Assembly: GCF_014649795.1 (NCBI RefSeq)
Contig: NZ_BMTS01000013.1
Span: forward strand, 124,001 to 188,000
Source: Streptomyces melanogenes
Lineage (GTDB): Bacteria > Actinomycetota > Actinomycetes > Streptomycetales > Streptomycetaceae
Length of the DNA stretch: 64,000 bases
Reading direction: 5' to 3'
In this document: positions 17,860-26,327 of the stretch, in pieces
Position numbering within the stretch: position 1 is the first letter of the stretch
How the letters are laid out: every line of letters starts with the position of its first letter
The notes under the pieces: generated by a model
The model's input: the letters and a program-made list of their open reading frames with translations, nothing else
What the model was told of the DNA's origin: nothing
The model's database searches: none
Translations under genes and position numbers: made by a program

Positions 17860-18267
17860 TCAGCCCGCGTTCTGCTCCTCGGCCAGGATCCGCCCCAGCG
17901 CCTCGTCGAGGTGTCCGTCGAAGTCGCCGAGCGCGCGCTCCTGCCCCAGCGGTACGAGCTTGTCGGTGCGGTCGAGGAAGGCCACCAGCGGGCCGGCCCC
18001 GGCGCGGAAGAGCGCCCGCTCACCGCCCACCTGGAGGCGGATGTGGACGTCGGAGAGCTCCTCGGGGCGGGAGGGCGCGATGTGCACGTCTCCGTCGCCG
18101 GTGGGGGTGTTGATGCCGTCGAGCAGCAGTTCCCGCCCGAAGGTCCAGGTCACGGGTTCGTCGCCGGGCAGGTGGAAGGTCATGCGGACCGCGTACGGAT
18201 CGTCGGCGCGGTAGGTGAGCTCCACCGGGATCCTGAAGGAGAGCTCCTCGGAGACGAGGAAGCTCAT
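17860..18267 (-). CDS. ssgA: Sporulation-specific cell division activator SsgA
   Basis: A 135-aa SALP-family protein beginning MSFLVSEELSFRIPVEL, very close to what I recall of S. coelicolor SsgA, including FGRELLLDG and VAFLDRTDKLVPLGQE. SsgA activates sporulation septation by helping to localise SsgB, which in turn recruits FtsZ, and it marks sites of cell-wall change. The ATG at 18267 is chosen because AGAGG lies 5 nt upstream; the adjoining ATG at 18270 is too close. It follows ssgR by 125 nt on the same strand, the standard ssgR-ssgA arrangement, and SsgR is known to activate ssgA in S. coelicolor. Confidence 0.95.
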   Translation of the reverse strand: MSFLVSEELSFRIPVELTYRADDPYAVRMTFHLPGDEPVTWTFGRELLLDGINTPTGDGDVHIAPSRPEELSDVHIRLQVGGERALFRAGAGPLVAFLDRTDKLVPLGQERALGDFDGHLDEALGRILAEEQNAG

Positions 18268-18392
18268 CATGACCTCTGCCAGGACCTCACGCATCACGTA
18301 CCCCGCTGTAGCTGGAATGGCCAGGAATGATCCCTCTGGCCTTCGTGACGCCATCGTGCTGGAAGCGGTAGCAGATCACAAGGAGTGAGTTT

Positions 18393-19163
18393 TCAGATAC
18401 TGATAGAGAACGCGAGGGAGCTGAGCAGTCTGCCCACTTCGCCGCGGAGCTGCTCGATCGCCGGAATCAGGCGTTCTTGCTGGTCAAGCGGGAGAGAGAT
18501 GGCCATCGTGGCGGCTCCGGAGCCCGCTGTGATCGGGATGGCCGCGCAGACGGTGCCCAGTGCGTACTCCTGTCTTTCGACGACCGGTTGCATACGCTCC
18601 GTAGCCGCGAGGCGGTCCAGAAGAGCGCGCCGGTCGCGTACGGAATAGGGAGTGATCGCCCGGACGGGGTGCCGGTCCAGGTGGTCCTCGCGGGCCTTCT
18701 CGTCGAGCTGGCTCAGCAGGCACTGCCCGATGGCGTGGGCGTGCCCGGTCTCCCGGAAGTCGGCCCACTCCTCGACGGCCGGGGCCGACGGCGTGTCGGC
18801 CACTCCGGCGATCTCGATCTCACCCTCGCGGTAGACCGCGAAGTAGACGGGGACCCCGATGGCGTCGCGCCACTCCGCGAGAGACCGGCTGATCCTGGTG
18901 CGCCGATTGCGCAGCGCTCCGCCGTCCGCCAGCCGCTCGGCCGCCTCGCCGAAGACGAACACCCCGTTCTCCCGGCGCAGATAGCCCTCGTGGGTGAGGG
19001 TGCGCAGCAGGTGGTACGCGGTGGGGAGCGGCAGCCCGGCCTCCCGGGCCAGCTGTTTGGCGGGCGCGCCGTCCACATGGGCGCCCACCGCCTCCAGCAG
19101 GCGCAACGCCCGCTGGACCGAACCGATCAGGGTAGGGACACCGGCGTTCGCAGCCGTGGCCAC
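18393..19163 (-). CDS. ssgR: IclR-family activator SsgR
   Basis: A 256-aa IclR-family regulator from GTG 19163. Residues 12-75 form the winged helix-turn-helix (VQRALRLLEAVG, then KQLAREAGLPLPTAYHLLRTL). The remainder is the IclR effector-binding domain, with GTVCAAIPITAGSGAATMAISLP-type text near residue 205 split here between AIPITAGSG and AISLPLDQQ. Its place directly upstream of ssgA identifies it as SsgR, the developmental activator of ssgA. No TTA codon is present. The 186-bp gap before it holds no other gene that I can support. Confidence 0.93.
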   Translation of the reverse strand: MATAANAGVPTLIGSVQRALRLLEAVGAHVDGAPAKQLAREAGLPLPTAYHLLRTLTHEGYLRRENGVFVFGEAAERLADGGALRNRRTRISRSLAEWRDAIGVPVYFAVYREGEIEIAGVADTPSAPAVEEWADFRETGHAHAIGQCLLSQLDEKAREDHLDRHPVRAITPYSVRDRRALLDRLAATERMQPVVERQEYALGTVCAAIPITAGSGAATMAISLPLDQQERLIPAIEQLRGEVGRLLSSLAFSISI

Positions 19164-19349
19164 AGGTCACCCCCAGGCGTGCTGACGGGCAGGGGGCCCG
19201 CCCGAGGCAGCAGAGGTTTTCACCATAACGGCCGCCTCCGGCGCCATGAGGGGTTCGACGTTTCCGTCCCTCAGCCGGGCTAATCCCGGGTCGTTTCTGT
19301 ACGAGCGCCGCGCCTTTGCCGACCGCCCGCACGAAATGCGCGCCGCCCT

Positions 19350-19568
19350 CTACCAGTCGCTGCGCGAGGACGAAGAGGACATGAACCGCCGTACGACGTA
19401 GATGAGTCCGCCGACCAGGGCCACGAAGATCAGCACCTTGAAGAGCAGACCGAACAGGAAGCCCACCACGCTGGCGATGAGACCGCCGAATACGACCAGG
19501 GCGATGACGGGCACGGCGACCCACTTCACCCACCAGGGCATCCCCGCGAATATCTCCCGTGCGGCCAT
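19350..19568 (-). CDS. Small membrane protein, DUF5326 family
   Basis: A 72-aa protein starting MAAREIFAGMPWWVKWVAVP at ATG 19568. Two closely spaced hydrophobic helices (about residues 16-38 and 40-58) are followed by a short basic and Ser-rich tail. The sequence matches the Streptomyces-specific DUF5326 family as I remember it. Function is unknown. It lies between ssgR and the cupin gene on the same strand but with long gaps, so it is probably its own transcription unit. Confidence 0.82.
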   Translation of the reverse strand: MAAREIFAGMPWWVKWVAVPVIALVVFGGLIASVVGFLFGLLFKVLIFVALVGGLIYVVRRFMSSSSSRSDW

Positions 19569-19720
19569 CGTCCTTACCTCTTTCGTACTCGTGTTTCTCC
19601 TGGAGTCTCGGGCTGCTGCCTCCGACACCCTCGATGCTAGGGGCGAGGGGGCACCGAACGGGGGCCTCGCAGCCCTTGATCTCCCCTGACCGAACCCCTA
19701 GGGATCCCCGGGGGTCGCCC

Positions 19721-20038
19721 TCAGCTCTCAGGGGGAGAGAACACGACCAGAACCCGCAGGTCCTCGGCGATGTGGTGGAACCGGTGGGCGACGCCGGCGG
19801 GCACGTAGACGACGCTGCCCCGCGCCACCTCGGTGGTCTCCAGGCCGACCGTGATCGACGCCCGGCCGCTCACCACGAAGTAGATCTCGTCCTGGGCGTG
19901 CGGCTTCTGCGGGTCCTGGTCGCCCGCGTCCAGCGCGTAGAGCCCGGCCGACATGTTCCTTTCCCGCAGAAACTGCAGGTACGCGCCGTCGTTGGCGGCG
20001 CGCTCCGCCTCGAGTTCGTCAAGCCGGAATTGCTTCAT
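19721..20038 (-). CDS. Single-domain cupin protein
   Basis: A 105-aa protein starting MKQFRLDELEAERAAN at ATG 20038. It contains the two cupin motifs: PHAQDEIYFVVSGRASI, with metal-ligand His and Glu residues, and GSVVYVPAGVAHRFHHI, with the second-motif histidines. Such small cupins bind a metal and may be enzymes or sensors; the substrate is not evident. It is divergent from the holin-like membrane gene with 50 bp between starts. Confidence 0.82.
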   Translation of the reverse strand: MKQFRLDELEAERAANDGAYLQFLRERNMSAGLYALDAGDQDPQKPHAQDEIYFVVSGRASITVGLETTEVARGSVVYVPAGVAHRFHHIAEDLRVLVVFSPPES

Positions 20039-20068
20039 CGCCGTCCGCCCCTGCACTGGTACCGATCA

Positions 20069-20087
20069 TGTCTGCCACGATCAGACA
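20069..20087. promoter_or_regulatory. Inverted repeat directly before the holin-like gene
   Basis: TGTCTG at 20069-20074 and CAGACA at 20082-20087 form 6-bp arms around a 7-nt spacer. The repeat ends 1 nt before the ATG at 20089 and lies in the short divergent region with the cupin gene. It could be an operator or a translation-blocking hairpin; no family is recognised. Confidence 0.35.
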
Positions 20088-20088
20088 C

Positions 20089-20469
20089 ATGAAGAATTTC
20101 GTAGTCAAGACGCTCGCCAACGCGGCGGCCCTGGCCGTGGCCATCTGGCTGGTCGACAACATCACGCTCACCGGCGACAGCACCGGCAAGAAGGCCCTGA
20201 CACTGATTCTGGTCGCCCTGCTGTTCGGGGTCGTGAACTTCATCGTCAAGCCGGTCGTGAAGTTCCTCTCGTTCCCGCTGTTCATCCTCACGCTCGGCCT
20301 GATCACCTTTGTGATCAACGCCCTGATGCTGCTGCTCACCTCGTGGCTGGCCGGGAAGCTCGACCTCAACTTCCACGTCGAGGGCTTCTGGACCGCGCTC
20401 CTCGGCGGCCTGATCATCTCGATCGTGTCCTGGGCGCTGAACGTCGTCCTGCCCGACGACAAGGACTGA
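20089..20469 (+). CDS. Phage holin family 4-type membrane protein (PF04020)
   Basis: A 126-aa membrane protein starting MKNFVVKTLANAAALAVAIW. It has four hydrophobic segments and the family pattern GVVNFIVKPVVKFLSFPLFILT in the middle (split as GVVNFIVKPV and KFLSFPLFILT). Despite the family name, these are ordinary chromosomal membrane proteins of unknown role in actinobacteria, and no phage genes are nearby. It is followed after 11 nt by the gamma-lyase gene, so the two probably share a transcript. An in-frame ATG at 20068 is an alternative start. Confidence 0.83.
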   Translation: MKNFVVKTLANAAALAVAIWLVDNITLTGDSTGKKALTLILVALLFGVVNFIVKPVVKFLSFPLFILTLGLITFVINALMLLLTSWLAGKLDLNFHVEGFWTALLGGLIISIVSWALNVVLPDDKD

Positions 20470-20480
20470 GGGGAGCGCGG

Positions 20481-21626
20481 ATGACCTCCGGTGTGAACCC
20501 TCCCCGGGCGCCGGGCGACGGCACCAGAGCGGTGCGGGCCGGGCTCCCGGACCCGGTCGCGTACGAACCCTCGCTGCCGGGGCCGGTGTTCGCCGCGCAC
20601 TTCCACCTCCCGGGCGAGGCGGCGGGCCCCTACACCTACGGCCGGGACACCAATCCGACCTGGACCCATCTGGAGCGCGCCCTCGCCGAGCTGGAGTCCC
20701 CCGACGCGCCCGCCGAGGCGGTCGTGTTCGCCTCCGGCATGGCCGCGATCTCGGCGGTCCTGCTCGCCCACGCGCGCGTGGGCGACGCCGTGGTCCTGCC
20801 GGACGACGGCTACCAGGCGCTGCCCCTGGTGCGCGAGCAGCTCGCCGCGTACGGGGTCGAGGTGCGCACCGCGCCGACCGCGGGCGACGCCCAGCTGGCC
20901 GTCCTGGACGGCGCGTCCTTCCTGTGGATCGAGACGCCCTCCAACCCGGGCCTGGACGTCTGCGACATCCGGCGGCTGGCGCGGGCCGCCCACGACACGG
21001 GCGCGCTGGTCGCGGTCGACAACACGCTGGCGACCCCGCTCGGCCAGCGCCCGCTGGAGCTCGGCGCGGACTTCGCGGTGGCCAGCGGCACCAAGGGCCT
21101 CACCGGCCACGGCGATCTGCTGCTCGGCTATGTGGTCTGCCGCGATCCCGAGCTCGCCGCGCGCGTACGCAAGTGGCGCAAGGTCGTCGGGGCGATTCCC
21201 GGGCCGATGGAGGCCTGGCTGGCGCACCGCTCGCTGGCCACGCTCCAGCTGCGCGCGGACCGGCAGTCGGCGAACGCGCTGGCCGTCGCCGAGGCGCTGC
21301 TCGACCGCCCCGAGGTGAGCGGGGTGCGCCATCCCGGGCTGCCGTCCGACCCCGCGCACCGGCAGGCGGCCGCGCAGATGCGCCGCTTCGGCTGTGTCGT
21401 CTCCTTCGACCTGCCCGACCGCGCGTACGCGGAGCGGTTCCTGGCGGCGCTGCGGCTGGTGGACGACGCCACGAGCTTCGGCGGGGTGCGCTCCACGGCC
21501 GAGCGGCGCGGCCGCTGGGGCGGTGACAAGGTCGCGGAGGGCTTCATCCGCTTCTCGGCCGGGGCCGAGGACACCGCTGACCTCGTCGCCGACGTACGGC
21601 GGGCGCTGGACGAGGCCGCGGTATGA
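20481..21626 (+). CDS. Cystathionine gamma-lyase family PLP enzyme
   Basis: A 381-aa Cys/Met-metabolism PLP enzyme starting MTSGVNPPRAPGDGTRAVRAG. The N-terminal YGRDTNPTW is the family's active-site loop, FASGMAAISAVLL binds the phosphate, WIETPSNPGLDV and VDNTLATPLGQRPLELGAD are standard blocks, and the PLP lysine is in SGTKGLTGHGD. It would cleave cystathionine to cysteine, 2-oxobutyrate and ammonia. Related activities such as cystathionine gamma-synthase or methionine gamma-lyase cannot be excluded. It follows the holin-like gene closely. The LysR gene begins 187 bp further on. Confidence 0.87.
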   Translation: MTSGVNPPRAPGDGTRAVRAGLPDPVAYEPSLPGPVFAAHFHLPGEAAGPYTYGRDTNPTWTHLERALAELESPDAPAEAVVFASGMAAISAVLLAHARVGDAVVLPDDGYQALPLVREQLAAYGVEVRTAPTAGDAQLAVLDGASFLWIETPSNPGLDVCDIRRLARAAHDTGALVAVDNTLATPLGQRPLELGADFAVASGTKGLTGHGDLLLGYVVCRDPELAARVRKWRKVVGAIPGPMEAWLAHRSLATLQLRADRQSANALAVAEALLDRPEVSGVRHPGLPSDPAHRQAAAQMRRFGCVVSFDLPDRAYAERFLAALRLVDDATSFGGVRSTAERRGRWGGDKVAEGFIRFSAGAEDTADLVADVRRALDEAAV

Positions 21627-21813
21627 GACGGGCGGTCCGAGCCTCCCCCCTCATGGCTCGGACCGCCCCGGTTCCACGCGCGAAGAACCGCGTCACCAAG
21701 GCTAGTTGACTCTGTGTCAGTGTCCAATCACGGTAGCGACAGAGACCTATCGACATATTTATAGTTGTGTCCGGCCGGGGACGTTGTGAGGCAGTTCAGG
21801 ACGGGAGGGCAGC

Positions 21814-22710
21814 ATGGACCTCGCCCTGCTGCGCACGTTCGTCACGGTCCACCGCGCGGGGTCCTTCACCCGGGCCGCCGCCCTGCTCGGCCTCTCACAG
21901 CCCGCCGTGACCAGCCAGATCCGCACCCTGGAGCGGCAGTTGGGGCGCCCGCTGTTCCTGCGCCAGGCGCGCGGGGTGACACCGACGACCGTCGGCGACG
22001 AACTGGCCCAGCGGGCCGCGCCGCACCTGGACGCGCTGGTCGAGATCGCGGAGTCCGGCTGGTACGAGGAGTCGGTCGTACGCACCCTCCACCTCGCCGG
22101 GCCGCCGGAGTTCACCTCGCTGCGCGCCCTGCCCGCTCTGACCTCGCTGGTTCCGCAGGGGCTCGCGCTGCGGGCCTCCTTCGGCAACGCCGAGGAGACC
22201 CTGGAGGGCCTGGCCGCGGGCCACCACGACCTGGCCATCGCCACCGCCCGCCCCCGTGGCCGGCTGCTCAGCGCGACCCCGCTCTGCGACGAGGAGCACG
22301 TCCTGGTCGCCGGGGTGCGCTGGGCCTCGCGGGTCGCGCCGGGTGCGCTGCGGCGCGGGGGCCCCGGCGTACTGGAGCACATTCCGGTGGTGGAGGTGCA
22401 CGAGTCGCTGCCCCTCGTCTCGCGCTACTGGGCCGCGGTCTTCGACACCAAGCCGGCCGCCGCGGGCACGGTGATCGCGCCCGACCTGCGGGCGGTCCTG
22501 GAGACGGTGACGGCGGGCGCGGGCCTGGCCGTACTACCGCGCTATCTGTGCGAGGGGGCGCTGGAGCGCGGCGAGCTGGTGGCCCTGCTCGACCCGCCGG
22601 TGCCGCCGCTGCGGACCTACTTCCTGGCGGTGCGCACCGGCACGCTCGCCCTGCCGCACATCGCGCGGGCGCAGGAGTGGCTGCTGCGCGCCGCGGTCGA
22701 CTGGTGCTGA
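21814..22710 (+). CDS. LysR-family transcriptional regulator
   Basis: A 298-aa regulator starting MDLALLRTFVTVHRAGSFTR at ATG 21814. The winged HTH fills residues 1-60 (TRAAALLGLSQPAVTSQIRTLE), and the effector domain with two Rossmann-like halves fills residues 88-295. It is on the same strand as the upstream lyase gene. The 187-bp upstream gap contains an unusually AT-rich stretch around 21750-21768 that may be its promoter. The target is unknown; LysR proteins usually control a divergent gene, but none is divergent here. Confidence 0.88.
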   Translation: MDLALLRTFVTVHRAGSFTRAAALLGLSQPAVTSQIRTLERQLGRPLFLRQARGVTPTTVGDELAQRAAPHLDALVEIAESGWYEESVVRTLHLAGPPEFTSLRALPALTSLVPQGLALRASFGNAEETLEGLAAGHHDLAIATARPRGRLLSATPLCDEEHVLVAGVRWASRVAPGALRRGGPGVLEHIPVVEVHESLPLVSRYWAAVFDTKPAAAGTVIAPDLRAVLETVTAGAGLAVLPRYLCEGALERGELVALLDPPVPPLRTYFLAVRTGTLALPHIARAQEWLLRAAVDWC

Positions 22711-22749
22711 GCGAGTTTCGCGGGCGCCGCCACGGGCCACATTTCTCCC

Positions 22750-23232
22750 ATGACCGTACGACCCGTGGTCAAGCGCACCGCACGAGCCGTCCTGCTGGAC
22801 GGCGACGACCTGATCCTGATCAAGCGCACCAAGCCCGGCATGGATCCGTACTGGCTCACCCCCGGCGGCGGCGTCGAGCCGGAGGACTCCACCGTCGTCG
22901 AGGCCCTGCACCGCGAGGTGCACGAGGAGCTCGGCGCGAAGATCACCGACGTGGTGCCCTGTTTCGTCGACACCGTCGAGCACATCGGCGCCGACGGCGG
23001 GGCGACCGGAGTGAAGGTGCAGCACTTCTTCGTCTGCCGGCTCGACTCCATGGACGAATCCCTGCGGCACGGCCCCGAGGTGGAGGAGCCGTGCGGCGAG
23101 TACGAGATCGTACGGATCCCGTTCACCCGCGTCGGCATCGCCTCCGTCCACCTCGTACCGCTGTCGCTGCGGCACTACCTCGACGGCAACATCGAGGGCG
23201 TCCGCGCGATGCACGCGCCCGACCTGGGCTGA
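22750..23232 (+). CDS. NUDIX hydrolase
   Basis: A 160-aa protein starting MTVRPVVKRTARAVLLDGDD. The NUDIX box is complete: GGGVEPEDSTVVEALHREV followed by HEELGA, fitting GX5EX7REUXEEXGU. It hydrolyses a nucleoside diphosphate linked to another group; the substrate is not predictable. It starts 39 bp after the LysR stop and could share its transcript. Confidence 0.87.
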   Translation: MTVRPVVKRTARAVLLDGDDLILIKRTKPGMDPYWLTPGGGVEPEDSTVVEALHREVHEELGAKITDVVPCFVDTVEHIGADGGATGVKVQHFFVCRLDSMDESLRHGPEVEEPCGEYEIVRIPFTRVGIASVHLVPLSLRHYLDGNIEGVRAMHAPDLG

Positions 23233-23269
23233 TCCCCCACCGGGCACGCAGTCCCGCTCGCGGCGCGCC

Positions 23270-24412
23270 TCAGTCGTTCGCCGCGACGAGCTCCTCCACG
23301 GAGTCGTGCCGGATCCGGTCGGAGGGGATCCCGATGTCCCGCAGGGTGGTCACCCCGCTGCGGATCATCCCGGGCGGCCCGGACACATAGGCGTCGTACG
23401 AGGTCCACGGCCCGTGCTCGCGCACCGCCTCCGGGAGCCGCCCGCTGAGCCGGCCCGGGCCCTCCGAGACCACCGGCCGCACCGACAGCCAGGAGTGCGC
23501 CTGCTGCATCCGCAGCAGCGTGTCGATGTCGTACAGGTCGTGGTTGCTGCGGGCCCCGTAGAAGACCTCCACGGGCCGCCGCTCGCCGTACCGGGCGACG
23601 TCCTCGACCAGCGCCTTGATGGGCGCTATGCCGGTGCCGCCGCCCAGACAGAGCAGGCCGTCGTCGGTGGTGTGGTCGACCACCATCGACCCGGCGGGCG
23701 GCCCCAGGCGCAGGGTGTCCCCGGGCCGGGCGCGGTGGACCAGCGCGCCGGAGACCCAGCCGGCCGGCACCGCCTTGACGTGCAGCGACAGCAGCCCGTC
23801 GGAGCGGGGCGCGGACGCCAGCGAGTAGTGCCGCCATATCCGCGGCCACCAGGGCGTCTCCAGCGTCGTGTACTGCCCGGCCAGAAAGGGGTACGGCTGG
23901 TCCGGGCGGAGCGTGACCACCGCGATGTCCGGGGTCCTCAGATCGTGCGAGACGACCTCGGCGTACCACCAGGCCGGCTGGCGCAGTTCGTCCTCGTCGG
24001 CCGCGTCGATCATGATCTGCGACATCGTCGTGTACGCCCGGACCCAGGCGGCCTGGGTCGCCTCGTCCCAGGTCTTCTCGGCGTATCGGACCAGCGCCCC
24101 GATCAGCGCCTCTCCGACGGCCGGATAGTGCTCGGGCCGGGTGCCGTACTTACGGTGGCCCCGGCCCAGCTGGCGAAGATATTCAGTGAGTGTGGCGGTG
24201 TTCTCCAGATGCTCGGCGGCCGTGAGCAGCGCCTTCAGCAACCGGTCCCGCTGGGCGTCCATCGCTGCCGGAAAGAGTGTCCGCAGCTCCGGATCGCCTA
24301 TGAACAGCAGAGCGTAGAAGTACGACGTGACCTTGTCCGCTAACGGTGCGATCTCCGCGAGTGTGCGGCGTATCAGCGCAGCGTCGGTCGACGTGTTGGT
24401 CGGAGCGTTCAT
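23270..24412 (-). CDS. Flavohemoglobin-like globin/FAD/NAD(P) oxidoreductase, TTA codon-containing
   Basis: A 380-aa protein with an N-terminal globin domain (1-140) and a C-terminal ferredoxin-reductase-type module (150-375). The proximal heme ligand is His86 in RGHRKYGTRPEHYPAVG, as in flavohemoglobins. The FAD motif is RHYSLASAP (about 210) and the NAD(P) motif is LCLGGGTGIAP (about 265). Flavohemoglobins convert nitric oxide to nitrate using NADPH. The C-terminus differs from the typical Hmp ending, so a related globin reductase is possible. Codon 24 (24343-24341) is TTA, so translation should depend on bldA. It starts at ATG 24412 and converges on the NUDIX gene. Confidence 0.88.
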   Translation of the reverse strand: MNAPTNTSTDAALIRRTLAEIAPLADKVTSYFYALLFIGDPELRTLFPAAMDAQRDRLLKALLTAAEHLENTATLTEYLRQLGRGHRKYGTRPEHYPAVGEALIGALVRYAEKTWDEATQAAWVRAYTTMSQIMIDAADEDELRQPAWWYAEVVSHDLRTPDIAVVTLRPDQPYPFLAGQYTTLETPWWPRIWRHYSLASAPRSDGLLSLHVKAVPAGWVSGALVHRARPGDTLRLGPPAGSMVVDHTTDDGLLCLGGGTGIAPIKALVEDVARYGERRPVEVFYGARSNHDLYDIDTLLRMQQAHSWLSVRPVVSEGPGRLSGRLPEAVREHGPWTSYDAYVSGPPGMIRSGVTTLRDIGIPSDRIRHDSVEELVAAND

Positions 24413-24556
24413 CCCTTGTCTCGCCTCGAACCTCTGGCCGCAGTTACCGACGTCCGGGAGTCCCGTCCCTCCCGTAATGGAGCATGTCAGCTTCGGGGAG
24501 CTCGCGGGGACAAATAGCAGGAATCCCGGGTATCCGAACCGGCATTCCCGTTAGGC

Positions 24557-25186
24557 TCATGCGACCTGTGCCAGTGCGTAGGCCTCGCGGAGGTCGCCGC
24601 CGGTGTAGGTGTGCGTGGCCCTTCCGGCGAGATGGCGGTCGGCGTTCACGGCGACCGACACAGGTACCGCGGCGAAGAGATCCACGTCGGACATGGAGTC
24701 CCCGTACGCGACGCAGTCCTTGCGGCTCACCCCGAACTCGGCGCGCAGCCGCTCCGCGACCGTCACCTTCGCGGCGGCGCTGAGGATCCCCGCCGGGTCG
24801 ACAGGCCGGGTGAAGGGCACCTCGGGGAAGACGGAGCCGTGCGCGGCATGGGCTCCCCACTCCAGCAGCCGCTCGACGAAGAACGACGGCGAGAGCGAGA
24901 TCACGGCGCAGTAGTCGCCGCCCTGGCGGATCTCCCGCCACACGTCCTGGATCCCGGTGAGCCAGGGCGCGGAGACGAAGGCCGCCGTCACATGCTCCTG
25001 CGTCAGCCCCGACCAGAGCTCGTGCACCCGGACCGCGTACTGGGGCGGCCCTATCAGACCGCCGGACAGCTCCCGCTCCAGCTCACCGATCTCTTCCAGC
25101 AGCCCGAGCTGCCGGGATATCTCGACCGGCGCGGCGGAGCCCCGGATGAGGGTTCCGTCGAGGTCGAAGAGATGAAGTCTCGCCAT
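24557..25186 (-). CDS. HAD-family phosphatase (SerB-like)
   Basis: A 209-aa HAD hydrolase starting MARLHLFDLDGTLIRGSA. The four motifs are seen: the nucleophile in FDLDGTL (Asp8 and Asp10), the motif II Ser in AVISLSPSF near 97, the Lys of motif III in AAKVTVAERL near 138, and the acidic motif IV AYGDSMSDVDLF near 160. The helical cap lies between motifs I and II. The layout suggests phosphoserine phosphatase-like activity on a small phosphomonoester, with the substrate undetermined. A three-copy parS cluster lies upstream. Confidence 0.85.
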   Translation of the reverse strand: MARLHLFDLDGTLIRGSAAPVEISRQLGLLEEIGELERELSGGLIGPPQYAVRVHELWSGLTQEHVTAAFVSAPWLTGIQDVWREIRQGGDYCAVISLSPSFFVERLLEWGAHAAHGSVFPEVPFTRPVDPAGILSAAAKVTVAERLRAEFGVSRKDCVAYGDSMSDVDLFAAVPVSVAVNADRHLAGRATHTYTGGDLREAYALAQVA

Positions 25187-25263
25187 GTACGCCGAGGCTA
25201 GTACCCCTGGTCAAGCCCCTCGTGCCCGGCACCCGGGCCGTCTCGATCGTCCAGGGGCGCTGT

Positions 25264-25331
25264 GTTTCACGTGAAACGACGCCCTCGGTTTCACGTGAAA
25301 CAACGCCCTCGCTCCCCGTTTCACGTGAAAC
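25264..25331. other. parS: Cluster of three parS sites with a tandem 24-bp repeat
   Basis: Exact GTTTCACGTGAAAC at 25264-25277, 25288-25301 and 25318-25331. The first two units, including the 10-bp spacers GACGCCCTCG and AACGCCCTCG, are 24-bp tandem repeats that differ at one base. The third follows at 30 bp and keeps part of the spacer. They lie in the divergent region between the HAD and acetyltransferase genes. Confidence 0.94.
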
Positions 25332-25427
25332 ATCCGGGGCGGGAGCTGACAGAGCGTGGCCGAAAGCAACGTGCTGTATGCGCAAAACGGTGGACGAGGT
25401 ACAGGTTCATCGGACAGCCTGATCCCC

Positions 25428-26279
25428 ATGCCCTCACCGCTCGACGAGCTTCCGATCCGCCGCCTGACCATTGACGACCTGGTTTCCTGCGCCGACCTCT
25501 CCGAGAACCGCGGCTGGCCGCGCGAGGAGCACAAGTGGGGCCTGCTCCTCACAGCGGGAAGGGGCTACGGAATCGACGACCCGGACGGCAAAGGGCTGGT
25601 CACCGCCTGTGTGGTCACCTCGTACGCGGATCTCGCCGCCATCGGCATGGTCCTGGTGGCCGAGAAGCACGCACGGCAGGGCGTGGGGCGGCGGCTGATG
25701 CGGCACGTTCTGGAGGAGCTGGGCGACCGGCCGGTCACGCTGCACGCCACGCCGTACGGACAGCCGCTCTACGAGGAGCTGGGCTTCGAGACCACCGGCC
25801 GCGCCGAGATGGTCCGTGGCCACTTCCGGCCCTCGGGCCCGGCGCCCTCCGTGGCGACCCGCCCGGCGACCGCCGAGGACCTGCCCGCCATCCTGCGGCT
25901 GGACGACGGCGTCTTCGGCCGCGACCGCACTCATGTCATCACCCGGCTGCCCGCCTTCGCCGACCAGCTGCGGGTCGCCGAGGACTCAGGTGGCCTCATC
26001 GGCTATGCGGCGGCCTGGCCGAACATGGAGACCCATGTCGTGGGCCCGCTGGTGGCGCGTGACACCGAGACCGCGAAGGCCCTGGTCGCCTCGCTCGCCG
26101 CGGGCACGGACCGCCCGCTGCGCACCGACGTCGACGTACGCCACGAGGAGTTGCTCAACTGGCTGAAGGCGAACGGTCTGGAACCGATCGCCTTCAACGC
26201 GGTGATGACCCGCAACATCCCCGGCCTGCCCGGCGACTGGACCCGCCGCTTCGCTCCACTGACGGTCGCCGCTGGCTGA
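25428..26279 (+). CDS. Tandem-GNAT N-acetyltransferase
   Basis: A 283-aa protein. The first half (1-130) is a GNAT domain with the acetyl-CoA loop EKHARQGVGRRLMRHVL and PLYEELGFE. The second half (140-275) looks like a diverged GNAT-related domain (Acetyltransf_18 type), containing LPAILRLDDGVFGRDR. Tandem proteins of this sort usually have one active half. Substrate is unknown. I chose ATG 25428 (MPSPLDELPIRRLTIDD) since the domain starts right there; an in-frame GTG at 25356 would add 24 poorly structured residues. No convincing Shine-Dalgarno decides between them. Confidence 0.8.
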   Translation: MPSPLDELPIRRLTIDDLVSCADLSENRGWPREEHKWGLLLTAGRGYGIDDPDGKGLVTACVVTSYADLAAIGMVLVAEKHARQGVGRRLMRHVLEELGDRPVTLHATPYGQPLYEELGFETTGRAEMVRGHFRPSGPAPSVATRPATAEDLPAILRLDDGVFGRDRTHVITRLPAFADQLRVAEDSGGLIGYAAAWPNMETHVVGPLVARDTETAKALVASLAAGTDRPLRTDVDVRHEELLNWLKANGLEPIAFNAVMTRNIPGLPGDWTRRFAPLTVAAG

Positions 26280-26327
26280 GCACGGTTCGCCTGCCATAGG
26301 AGGCGGGCGGCGGGCTCACAAGGGGGC

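Noticed and set aside
20089..20469. Prophage remnant suggested by the phage-holin family name
   Set aside because: The family is a chromosomal membrane protein in actinobacteria and no lysin, capsid, integrase or attachment repeats are near.
25264..25331. CRISPR-like array of short repeats
   Set aside because: The repeat unit is the parS palindrome, spacers are only 10-16 bp and no cas genes exist in the window.
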